Shown here one piece after another: positions 1-5,083 of a DNA stretch of 5,083 nt. A program made the translations under genes and the position numbers. The stretch is from positions 1 to 5,083 of the forward strand of contig JAJZGH010000306.1 of NCBI GenBank assembly GCA_021798635.1, given 5' to 3'. The notes below the pieces were generated by a model. That model worked only from the letters and a program-made list of their open reading frames with translations, did no database searches and was not told where the DNA came from. This DNA is from Planctomycetota bacterium (lineage in GTDB: Bacteria > Planctomycetota > Phycisphaerae > WQYP01). Each line of letters starts with the position of its first letter. Position 1 is the stretch's first letter.

Positions 1-150
1 CGGGTCTTGGCCGCCGGACTTTCGTGGCATTTGCCGGCGCTAACGGGAATTGGATAGCGGGCGTCCAGCCAAAAAAAAATTCCGCTTCGCCGCCAGCTAT
101 TTTTCACTTTCTCAAATTGTCCGTCCTGATTCTGAAATTGCGTCCCGCTC

Positions 151-281
151 AGCTGATGGGGTCCGCCAATTTTTGTGGTGTCGCGTTCAATCGGACGACT
201 GGAAATACACTTATTGCTGCCCAAACGTCGCCCGAGAAGGCGAAAACTATTGGTACGCCGCAAATATTGGCAGACCCGGCT
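151..281. repeat. Imperfect inverted repeat with nested stem
   Basis: The left arm 159-181 (begins GGGTCCGCCAAT) matches the reverse complement of 255-277 (begins GGGTCTGCCAAT) at 19 of 23 positions. As RNA, two of the four mismatches become G-U pairs. Inside the 73-nt spacer a second stem pairs 192-199 (CGGACGAC) with 227-234 (GTCGCCCG) at 7 of 8 positions, and 191/235 can extend it. Outside the main arms, AGC at 151-153 can pair with GCT at 279-281. The whole could form one long interrupted hairpin of about 130 nt. It may be a structured RNA, the remnant of a small inverted-repeat mobile element, or one member of a genomic repeat family. I do not recognise a named family. Confidence 0.55.
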
Positions 282-494
282 AATGGATGGGGCTCGCGGC
301 GATTGAATGTCGGCCGCACAATGGGAGGATCAATTGCGGCGAAGCAATACCATTCGCGCAACAACGCGATGAAAAGACGATGCAAACGCATCCGGCGACG
401 GCGTCCGATAACAACCACCCGCGCGCCGGCCCCTGTCCGCGCCTGCGGTGGGTGCCTACCATTTACGTATCCGGGAGAGAGTTGGCGCTCTTTT

Positions 495-499
495 GGAGG
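495..499 (+). promoter_or_regulatory. Ribosome binding site of the membrane protein
   Basis: A perfect GGAGG core lies 7 nt before the ATG at 507. It decides the start: the frame is open much further upstream, but no upstream start combines such a site with protein-like sequence. Confidence 0.8.
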
Positions 500-506
500 C
501 TTTATC

Positions 507-923
507 ATGTCGGGAAATATAACCAGTTATTTTTGGCTGGATTTCGTGAATTTGCTGCGCTTTCTGCGTTGGCGCTGCCTTTTTGCGGCCCTGGGCTGGA
601 TTCCCGTATTTTTCCTTTCCGTTCCCCTTTCTCATGGCCCATGGATGATGTTGACGATGGTTCTTGGCGCGCTGGCGGGGGCGTTCATCGGCTGGAACAT
701 TGCCGATGGTGCGGGCGATCAGGTCGCGTTCAGCGGCTTCTTCCTTATTTTTCTGCTGGTGCTGGCTTCCTGGATCACGATATGGGGGACGGATTTTATT
801 CTTCAATTTATGACGCATCTGGCGTTCGGATGGCAATTCAACTTCGGCCGCTATATGACGCTGGCCACCGCGACTTTTTTCAGCCTCATATCCGCCGCCA
901 AAAGTGAATTGATGGATGACTGA
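507..923 (+). CDS. Small four-helix integral membrane protein, unknown function
   Basis: This gene encodes 138 residues, ending with TGA at 921-923. I do not recognise a family. The protein is strongly hydrophobic, with likely membrane segments near residues 25-41 (LFAALGWIPVFFLSVPL), 46-66 (WMMLTMVLGALAGAFIGW), 74-101 (FSGFFLIFLLVLASW and onward, perhaps one long helix) and 116-131 (YMTLATATFFSLISAA). The basic cluster R18, R21, R23 just before helix 1 suggests, by the positive-inside rule, a cytoplasmic N-terminus. With four helices, the acidic tail SELMDD would then also be cytoplasmic. The glycine/alanine-rich helix 2 (LGALAGAFIG) could pack tightly against another helix. Aromatic residues are abundant. 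There are no catalytic motifs and one cysteine (C24). The start at 507 rests on the GGAGG at 495-499; a longer product from position 24 is possible on paper but its extra residues look non-coding. No neighbour is close enough to suggest an operon, and no clear terminator follows the stop. Confidence 0.75.
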   Translation: MSGNITSYFWLDFVNLLRFLRWRCLFAALGWIPVFFLSVPLSHGPWMMLTMVLGALAGAFIGWNIADGAGDQVAFSGFFLIFLLVLASWITIWGTDFILQFMTHLAFGWQFNFGRYMTLATATFFSLISAAKSELMDD

Positions 924-1055
924 GTAAACAGTTGTGCGTGTCAGACCGTGTGGGTGACCGATTTCGTGTAAAGGCTGTCAGGGCGGCGGCAGAGCGCTAC
1001 CTTAACGGGCGTTGGGAATGGTGTTCCGTGTGGCAGCCGAAGCGTTGCTGCGTGG

Positions 1056-1118
1056 TTATACGTAGCGGAATCCATGTGAATCAAATGCCGGCCTCCTGTG
1101 GTACCGTAATTATACGTA
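1056..1118. promoter_or_regulatory. Pair of TTATACGTA direct repeats
   Basis: The 9-mer TTATACGTA occurs at 1056-1064 and again at 1110-1118, 54 nt apart, which is close to five helical turns. The second copy lies inside the 8-bp palindrome ATACGTAT (1112-1119). The TACGTA core also occurs at 464-469. The pair sits just upstream of the promoter candidate at 1141, so it could be a regulator binding site. Chance recurrence in AT-richer intergenic DNA is also plausible. Confidence 0.25.
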
Positions 1119-1140
1119 TCGACTTATCTAGTAAAACAAT

Positions 1141-1169
1141 TTGACTTTAGCGCGGTCGTGATTTATTCT
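1141..1169 (+). promoter_or_regulatory. Sigma70-like promoter candidate
   Basis: TTGACT at 1141-1146 (5 of 6 to the -35 consensus) is followed after exactly 17 nt by TATTCT at 1164-1169 (4 of 6 to the -10 consensus). It points towards the large gene and would start transcription near 1176, leaving a leader of about 440 nt. The match is seen in the sequence. Whether it is used, and whether this organism's housekeeping sigma factor prefers this consensus, is not known. Confidence 0.4.
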
Positions 1170-1176
1170 TGCCTCC

Positions 1177-1195
1177 GGTAAAAGTCCTTTTTGCC
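1177..1195 (+). promoter_or_regulatory. Hairpin at predicted transcript start
   Basis: GGTAAAAG (1177-1184) can pair with TTTTTGCC (1188-1195) over a TCC loop: eight pairs including two G-U. It begins at about the transcription start expected from the promoter at 1141-1169, so it could protect the 5' end of a long leader mRNA. It is A/T-rich and not followed by a T run, so it does not read as an intrinsic terminator. Confidence 0.3.
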
Positions 1196-1310
1196 AATGG
1201 TTGAGGCCGGTGCGCGTGCGGCTGTCGGCACAAAGGCATGATTTTACGGATTTGGGAGCAGGGTGTGACTTTCAATTCCCGGCATTGCCACGGATGGGCG
1301 AAAAATAGTC

Positions 1311-1319
1311 TGTGATAAT
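1311..1319 (+). promoter_or_regulatory. Extended -10 promoter candidate
   Basis: TGTGATAAT matches the extended -10 pattern TGnTATAAT except for one base of the hexamer. No good -35 lies at the normal distance (TTGCCA at 1285-1290 would leave a 23-nt spacer), so it would depend on the TG extension. It would give a leader of about 290 nt for the large gene. Confidence 0.22.
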
Positions 1320-1568
1320 CGGACCGGGAGACAGATGTGAAACTTGCGGCCAGCGTTGCGCCGCCCCACGGATATCCGAAGCCCGAAAAGCAGAAGCCGG
1401 AGAGCAGAAAAATGTTTGCATGTCTTATATTTGACGCAGCGCGCGGAGTGAAGGCCGATGATATCCGCAGCCTTCCCACGTCCGAGCTCGCGGTAGGGCA
1501 AAAAATATCAAGATGTCGGTACGAGTCTTTTGGGGTGCGTCGTTTTCCAGCTTAACAAATTTTGATCT

Positions 1569-1583
1569 GCACCCGCAGGGTGC
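1569..1583 (+). promoter_or_regulatory. Perfect GC-rich hairpin before the large gene
   Basis: GCACCC (1569-1574) and GGGTGC (1578-1583) form a perfect 6-bp stem around a GCA loop. It lies 17 nt upstream of the ribosome binding site. No T run follows, so a simple terminator is unlikely. It could stabilise the mRNA, shape translation initiation, or hide the GGG that might serve the mini-ORF starting at 1596. Confidence 0.45.
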
Positions 1584-1600
1584 CAATTTACCGATATGCT

Positions 1601-1607
1601 AAAGGGA
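1601..1607 (+). promoter_or_regulatory. Ribosome binding site of the large repeat protein
   Basis: AAAGGGA lies 8 nt before ATG 1616. The placement supports 1616 over the internal ATGs at 1628 and 1643, and gives the signal peptide a proper basic N-terminus (KSK...R). Confidence 0.65.
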
Positions 1608-1615
1608 ATAATCAA

Positions 1616-1699
1616 ATGAAAAGCAAGATGGTCGGTCGGTTTATGGCAGCCGCAACCGCGGCGGTGCTCGGAACATTTACGGGGCACATTGCACGGGCG
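1616..1699 (+). other. Sec signal peptide of the repeat protein
   Basis: Residues 1-28 have a basic n-region (K2, K4, R8), a hydrophobic core (FMAAATAAVLGTFTG, 9-23) and a c-region HIARA, with A26 and A28 fitting the signal peptidase I A-x-A rule. There is no lipobox cysteine and no twin arginine, so general Sec export is expected, with cleavage before N29. Confidence 0.8.
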
Positions 1700-4600
1700 A
1701 ATTCGCCGACAGTCAACAATGTGGATTGGATTTTCGCTGGCTCTGGCAATTGGAATGATGCCGGCACCAATTGGTCCGGAGGGGTTATTCCGAATAATAC
1801 CTCCACGAATGTGTACGATGTTTCCCTTGATCTGGCGGATGGCGGTGCCTATAACCTCACGCTTCCTTCCGGTGCATCGTACAACATTGACAGCCTGACC
1901 TTAAGCAACGCCAACGCGGGTTTCACCATTGCTTACAACGGAATGCTGGACCTTTCCCAGCCGGACAATAACGGTTTGGCGGGAACGCTTTCGGTTCAGC
2001 AAGGCAACTTTACGCTGAATGGCACCCTGGCCAATGCAGTGTTGTCGATCGGAACCGGCGCGACTTTTTCATCGAATTCCGGTACATTTCAGAACGTCAC
2101 CCTGGGTAGCAATCTTACTGTGGGTTCTTATCAGGCATTAACCGTTACCGATTCATTGAATAATTCCTACGGGTTAAACGCGGCGGGGGAATTAATCACA
2201 TTGAATATTGGTGCGGGACTTGTCTTCGCCGACGCGTATGACCCCAAGTTCAACCGGCTTGTGCCCAATATTTTAAACGGCACAACGGATATGACCGGTT
2301 ACAACAATTACCTTACCGCTCAAAATGCCCCGGCGGAACTTGCCGGCACGGTGAATGTTCTGGTGGCTAATGGGACGGACAATATCAACGGCAACGGCCT
2401 GGTATGGAACAGTGGATCCATTAACGTCGGATCAGATGGTACAAGTGCCCACGCGGTTTCAGGCGGTACTTTATATATTAACGGCGGGGCGTTTAATAAC
2501 ACCGGTACGATTACGGTATTTGATTCCTCCACACTAAATGCCACCGCATTTACGAATTCAGGAATCGTTACCACCGCCGCCCAGGCGGGCATTCAGACCG
2601 GGACCGGATCGGCGACTTTGGACTTCAATGGGGTCTGGTCGAATGCCGGGACCATTGAAGGCGCTGCGGGCGATACTTTTAATCTTGGCGGCACGTTCAA
2701 CCCGCAGGATATTGGCCTGTCCACGGTAGCGGGTATCACCAATGGAACATTTTCGCCCGGTGGGGCGACCGTCAATATTTCCGGAACCATTAACAACACC
2801 GGAAACAACCTGAATTTTGCGGCGGTCAGTGGACCGTGGAACCTTAATGGTGCCACGATTACCGACGGCACGCTTACCGTGCAAAATAGCGCGGGGGCAC
2901 AGGACATTACAATCCTTAATGCCAACGTCCAGAATGTGAAGCTCGGTTCAAATCTGATCGTTCATAACAATGGCTACAGCGGTGGCCTGACTGTGTACAA
3001 CACCTTAGCCAACCCGCTGGGGCTTGATTTTAATGGTTACAGCATTTCCCTTACCGGAAGTTACTCCAGCCTGACATTCAACTCGGCCTATGACGCCCCG
3101 TTTGCGGCGTATGTTCCGGATTCGGTTAACGGCGTCATCAACCTTGCAGCATATCAAAGCCAGTTGAACGGTAACCAAATTGCCATATTTAACAGTGCCA
3201 TTAACAGCTACTCAACATCAAGCACCAATTCCATCGGCGGCGGAAATATAACCAATGCCGGTATGGTCCGCATCGGATCGGATGGAACTCTGGCCAATAC
3301 CGTTACCGGCAGCACGCTAAACATTAATAGCAACACTTTTACAAATGCCGCCAGCGGCAGCATAATCGTCTACAACGGCGACAGCTTAAATTTCAGTTCC
3401 TATGGCGGCACCACCAACGCGGGGCGTATTACGACCGCCGGTGCCGCGGGGCTGCAAACCGGAACCGGTTCGGCCACCATTAATTTTTCCGATAGCTGGT
3501 CCAACACCGGAACCATCAGCGCAACAGCCGGCGATACGATTAATTTTGGCGGCACGTTTAATGCCGCGGATATCGGCATTGCCGGTACGGCCGGTGAGGG
3601 AACGTTTACGCCCAACGGTGCGACGGTCAATCTCACTTCCGGCACCATGAATATTCAAGGCGGTGTAGCCACTTTTGATTCAGCCCATGGCCTGATTAAT
3701 TTGAACGGTGGCACCCTTGAAAACGGTACGGTTGTCGCCCAGAACAACGCGGGAACCCAATACCTAGCCATCAGTTCAGGAACCTTTCAGGATATCACAC
3801 TGGGCGGCAATCTTTCCGTTGCCGGTTCATTGTATGTGAACGCCACGGCTGAAAATCCGAATGGGCTGAATATGAACGGATACGCCGTGACACTTTCAGG
3901 TTCCGACGGCGTTTTAAATCTTTATGACATTTCGGTGAACAGTGCGTATGTGCCGCAGGTTCTTTCCGGCACGATTAACCTGGTGGGAAATAACTCGTCG
4001 GTCAACGCCTATCAGGGACCGGTGACCTTGGCCGGAACGCTTAACGCGCTGGCACCTGGGAATTTTAATTTTATTGGCGGCTATTCCGGTCCGGTTACCA
4101 ATACCGGACAAATAAACGCAGGGTCCGCGGCCACCGGCGGCAATGCCATCCGCGGCGCGGCGCTGACAGTCAGCCCGACATTTGCCAACACGGGCACGAT
4201 AACCGTTTTTAATTCGGATTTCCTGAATCTTAATTCCGGCACTTGGTCCAACAGCGGCGTGATTCAAACCGGCGTTGCCGCAGGTCTTCAAATCGTACCA
4301 GGATCCGCGACGCTGAATATCGGGTTAGCGGGTACAACTTGGTCGAATACGGGCCGGATTCTGGCGGCCGTCGGCGATACGATTACTCTTGGCGGCACGT
4401 TTAATGCCGCGGATATTGGCATTGCCGGAACGGCGGGTGAGGGAACGTTTACGCCCAATGGCGCGACCGTCAATATTTCCGGAACCATGAACATTCAGGG
4501 CGGCACGGCAACGTTTGATGCGGCGCACGGGCCTTTTAACCTTAATTCCGCCACCATTGAAAATGGCACGCTGGTTTCCCAGGATTCCCTGGGCAACAGC

Positions 4601-5083
4601 TATCTGAATTTTGGTAATGCGAAGTTGCAGGGGGTCACTCTGGGCAGCAACCTGCTGGTGAAGGGGAATAATTCCACGCTGACGATTAACGGCACCGTTG
4701 CCGTTCCCCAGGGCCTGAATATTGGCGGCTACGCGGTTACCACATCCGGCAGTTCCGCCAATATTAATGTCAACGATGCGAGCCAATACCAATATGCATC
4801 GGGCGGGTTTGTTTATTTAGCCCAGACACTCAATGGCACAATTAACTTAGCCGGGGCCGGCGATTCGCTCACGTCCACCAATAACCTGACACTGGCCGGT
4901 ACGGTCAATGCGCTGGCCGCCAACAGCTACAACAATATCAGCAACGGTGCGGGCATTATAACCAATTCCGGCAGTCTGAATGCCGGCTCGGCAACAGTCA
5001 GTGGAGTTGCTTTGGGGATATCGGGTTCGGATTTCGTCAACAGCGGCACGATTACCCAATTTGCCGGCGACACGCTTTCCTTC
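1616..5083 (+). CDS. Giant secreted beta-strand repeat protein (adhesin-like), 3' truncated by window
   Basis: This frame is open for 1156 codons and runs off the right edge without a stop. Residues 1-28 are a Sec signal peptide ending ARA|NS. Residues 29-122 form an entry domain with W38, W46 and W53 (GNWNDAGTNWSGG), then PNN and YDV. This tryptophan pattern is one I associate with large surface beta-helix proteins of Planctomycetota and Verrucomicrobiota. From residue 123 onward the protein consists of one partial and three roughly 280-residue repeats full of short strands such as NTGTITVF, LNGTINL and LAGTVN, typical of a right-handed beta-helix or solenoid. There are no cysteines and only nine Lys/Arg in the 1128 mature residues seen, so the protein is acidic and suited to life outside the cytoplasm. 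The likely role is surface attachment, matrix or cell-envelope structure; this is inference. No catalytic motif is visible. The anchor would lie in the missing C-terminus. ATG 1616 is supported by AAAGGGA, and an in-frame TAA at 1553 blocks a longer start region. Confidence 0.88.
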   Translation, partial: MKSKMVGRFMAAATAAVLGTFTGHIARANSPTVNNVDWIFAGSGNWNDAGTNWSGGVIPNNTSTNVYDVSLDLADGGAYNLTLPSGASYNIDSLTLSNANAGFTIAYNGMLDLSQPDNNGLAGTLSVQQGNFTLNGTLANAVLSIGTGATFSSNSGTFQNVTLGSNLTVGSYQALTVTDSLNNSYGLNAAGELITLNIGAGLVFADAYDPKFNRLVPNILNGTTDMTGYNNYLTAQNAPAELAGTVNVLVANGTDNINGNGLVWNSGSINVGSDGTSAHAVSGGTLYINGGAFNNTGTITVFDSSTLNATAFTNSGIVTTAAQAGIQTGTGSATLDFNGVWSNAGTIEGAAGDTFNLGGTFNPQDIGLSTVAGITNGTFSPGGATVNISGTINNTGNNLNFAAVSGPWNLNGATITDGTLTVQNSAGAQDITILNANVQNVKLGSNLIVHNNGYSGGLTVYNTLANPLGLDFNGYSISLTGSYSSLTFNSAYDAPFAAYVPDSVNGVINLAAYQSQLNGNQIAIFNSAINSYSTSSTNSIGGGNITNAGMVRIGSDGTLANTVTGSTLNINSNTFTNAASGSIIVYNGDSLNFSSYGGTTNAGRITTAGAAGLQTGTGSATINFSDSWSNTGTISATAGDTINFGGTFNAADIGIAGTAGEGTFTPNGATVNLTSGTMNIQGGVATFDSAHGLINLNGGTLENGTVVAQNNAGTQYLAISSGTFQDITLGGNLSVAGSLYVNATAENPNGLNMNGYAVTLSGSDGVLNLYDISVNSAYVPQVLSGTINLVGNNSSVNAYQGPVTLAGTLNALAPGNFNFIGGYSGPVTNTGQINAGSAATGGNAIRGAALTVSPTFANTGTITVFNSDFLNLNSGTWSNSGVIQTGVAAGLQIVPGSATLNIGLAGTTWSNTGRILAAVGDTITLGGTFNAADIGIAGTAGEGTFTPNGATVNISGTMNIQGGTATFDAAHGPFNLNSATIENGTLVSQDSLGNSYLNFGNAKLQGVTLGSNLLVKGNNSTLTINGTVAVPQGLNIGGYAVTTSGSSANINVNDASQYQYASGGFVYLAQTLNGTINLAGAGDSLTSTNNLTLAGTVNALAANSYNNISNGAGIITNSGSLNAGSATVSGVALGISGSDFVNSGTITQFAGDTLSF
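1982..2551 (+). repeat. Large repeat unit 0 (partial)
   Basis: Residues 123-312. This first copy lacks the opening third of the unit, beginning at GTLSVQQG, which aligns with GTMNIQGG in later units. It then follows the same order: SGTFQNVTLGSNL, a GLN...ITL segment, a NGT segment, LAGTVNVL, and NTGTITVF at its end. Its counterpart of VTLGSNL starts 840 nt before that of unit 1. It is the most divergent copy and may serve as the N-terminal cap of the solenoid. Confidence 0.6.
2552..3412 (+). repeat. Large repeat unit 1
   Basis: Residues 313-599 (287 residues, 861 nt). It opens with TNSGIVTTAAQAGIQTGTGS, then VWSNAGTI, GDTFNLGGTFN, GTFSPGGATVNISGT, NLNGATI and VQNVKLGSNL. It continues with GLDFNGYSISL, VNGVINL, and an ending region with GSIIVYNGDSLNF in place of GTITVF. 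Compared with unit 2 it is clearly homologous along its length but diverged, with the LAGT segment replaced by an IAIFNSA segment. At the protein level it resembles units 2 and 3 less than they resemble each other. Confidence 0.75.
3413..4246 (+). repeat. Large repeat unit 2
   Basis: Residues 600-877 (278 residues, 834 nt). It opens with TNAGRITTAGAAGLQTGTGS, followed by SWSNTGTI, GGTFNAADIGIAGTAGEG, GTMNIQGGVATFDSAHG, FQDITLGGNL, GLNMNGYAVTLSGS, LSGTINLVG, LAGTLNAL and NTGTITVFNSD. The VTLGSNL-type landmark lies 858 nt after that of unit 1 and 840 nt before that of unit 3. Confidence 0.8.
3548..3631 (+). repeat. Near-identical block, copy in unit 2
   Basis: Twenty-eight codons (starting GGTFNAADIG, ending TPNGATVN) encode exactly the same residues as 4391-4474 in unit 3. 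The DNA differs at 6 of 84 bases: ATC/ATT, GGT/GGA, GCC/GCG, AAC/AAT, GGT/GGC and ACG/ACC. Every change is a synonymous third-position change. The matching segment of unit 1 (2687-2776) is two residues longer and clearly diverged. Confidence 0.9.
4247..5083 (+). repeat. Large repeat unit 3 (runs to window edge)
   Basis: Residues 878-1156 (279 residues seen). It follows unit 2 closely: SNSGVIQTGVAAGLQ, GGTFNAADIGIAGTAGEG, GTMNIQGGTATFDAAHG, LQGVTLGSNL, GLNIGGYAVTTSGS, LNGTINLAG, LAGTVNAL, and NSGTITQF just before the edge. It carries a small insertion near its start (IGLAGTTWSNTG against FSDSWSNTG) and lacks only a few residues of a full unit, so a further unit or the C-terminal region should begin just outside the window. 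Confidence 0.8.
4391..4474 (+). repeat. Near-identical block, copy in unit 3
   Basis: This is the partner of 3548-3631, located 843 nt downstream, with identical protein and six synonymous differences. Similarity continues for about 20 further residues (GTMNIQGG, ATFD.AHG) with amino-acid changes appearing. Confidence 0.9.

Larger units (their letters stand above)
1..506. other. Stretch without a convincing gene
   Basis: No ORF here looks like a real protein. The frame of the downstream membrane protein stays open from position 3 through 506. Its translation there is arginine-rich and low-complexity in places (for example KRRCKRIRRRRP). It lacks any recognisable domain and runs straight through an inverted repeat, so it is better read as non-coding sequence that happens to lack stops. 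The opposite-strand ORF at 149-508 has the same problem: both strands encode a 'GSAN(F/I)CGV' segment, which is simply the inverted repeat read twice. Other content is a run of nine A (71-79) and a short imperfect direct repeat TCT(C/G)AAATTG at 110 and 131. A small perfect hairpin, ATTGC/GCAAT, lies at 333-348. No promoter is clear enough to call. Confidence 0.6.
924..1615. other. Long intergenic / leader region
   Basis: These 692 nt show no convincing gene on either strand. The best candidate, a GTG-started 72-codon frame at 1337-1555 with GGGAG at 1326-1330, has an unremarkable mixed composition and no recognisable motif. It lies in the same frame as the large downstream gene but is closed by TAA at 1553-1555. 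The region carries several possible control elements, listed separately: a repeated 9-mer, a sigma70-like promoter, two hairpins and an extended -10 candidate. A 10-bp perfect palindrome CGGATATCCG lies at 1369-1378, and its half GATATCCG recurs at 1460-1467. If the 1141 promoter is real, the mRNA leader of the large gene is about 440 nt long. I saw no match to a riboswitch class I know. Confidence 0.55.

Noticed and set aside
24..506. N-terminal extension of the membrane protein to 299 residues
   Set aside because: The frame is open, but the translation looks non-coding, passes through an inverted repeat, and the start at 507 has a perfect, well-spaced ribosome binding site and immediately protein-like sequence.
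149..508. Minus-strand ORF of 119 codons
   Set aside because: It has no recognisable domain, and part of its apparent resemblance to the + strand translation is produced by the inverted repeat.
932..1144. TTG-started 70-codon ORF after the membrane gene
   Set aside because: No ribosome binding site is evident, the start codon is rare, and the composition is not protein-like.
1177..1195. Intrinsic terminator for the membrane gene
   Set aside because: The hairpin is A/T-rich, lies more than 250 nt past the stop codon, and has no trailing T run.
1200..1420. Cyclic-di-GMP or other known riboswitch
   Set aside because: I compared the leader by eye with conserved cores I know, such as the c-di-GMP-I aptamer, and found no match; a covariance-model search would settle it.
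1147..1501. Overlapping minus-strand ORFs in the intergenic region
   Set aside because: Two overlapping frames with no domains, no clear ribosome binding sites and sequence typical of chance ORFs.
1337..1555. GTG-started 72-codon ORF with GGGAG upstream, in frame with the large gene
   Set aside because: A weak candidate only: no motif, mixed charged composition and no support beyond a possible ribosome binding site. The in-frame TAA at 1553-1555 excludes it from the large protein.
1569..1583. Terminator or attenuator hairpin
   Set aside because: The stem is perfect but no run of T follows, so termination is not supported.
3400..4494. Antisense ORFs with similar proteins (both contain GVNVPSPAVPAMPISAALNV)
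   Set aside because: They look like a repeated gene family, but the resemblance is only the sense repeat units 2 and 3 read backwards.
1..5083. tRNA, rRNA, CRISPR array or insertion sequence
   Set aside because: No cloverleaf-like segment, rRNA-like sequence, short regularly spaced repeats with unique spacers, or transposase-like ORF was seen.

Overview
The window carries two supportable genes, both on the + strand, with long stretches that show no convincing gene. The organism cannot be named from sequence alone. The best guess is a Gram-negative bacterium of the Planctomycetota (Phycisphaerae-like) or Verrucomicrobiota. That guess rests on the look of the large protein: a Sec signal, a tryptophan-rich entry segment with 'GNWNDAGTNWSGG', then a very long cysteine-free Asn/Gly/Thr-rich beta-strand repeat region. 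It is inference, not identification.

Layout. Positions 1-506 hold no convincing gene. They contain an imperfect inverted repeat (arms 159-181 and 255-277) with a second nested stem, so this stretch could be a structured RNA or the remnant of a small mobile element. Positions 507-923 encode a 138-residue integral membrane protein of unknown function with a strong Shine-Dalgarno sequence. Positions 924-1615 (692 nt) contain no convincing gene. They hold a sigma70-like promoter candidate (TTGACT, 17 nt, TATTCT), a hairpin at its predicted transcript start, a repeated 9-mer TTATACGTA, a perfect 6-bp hairpin near the next start codon, and a 7-codon mini-ORF whose stop overlaps that start codon.

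From 1616 to the right edge (5083) runs one uninterrupted reading frame of 1156 codons with no stop. It encodes the N-terminal part of a very large secreted or surface repeat protein. After a signal peptide (residues 1-28) and an entry domain come one partial and three full or nearly full copies of a divergent repeat of about 280 residues (840-860 nt). Units 2 and 3 share a 28-residue block that is identical in protein, while its DNA differs only at six synonymous third positions. The C-terminus is outside the window, so the anchoring or export mechanism (PEP-CTERM, autotransporter barrel, type IX signal, dockerin or other) cannot be seen.

The two genes are 692 nt apart and need not form an operon. 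Nothing in the sequence ties the membrane protein functionally to the repeat protein. The points most worth following up are the large-period repeat structure with its synonymous-only block, the inverted repeat at 151-281, and the long structured leader before the adhesin-like gene.
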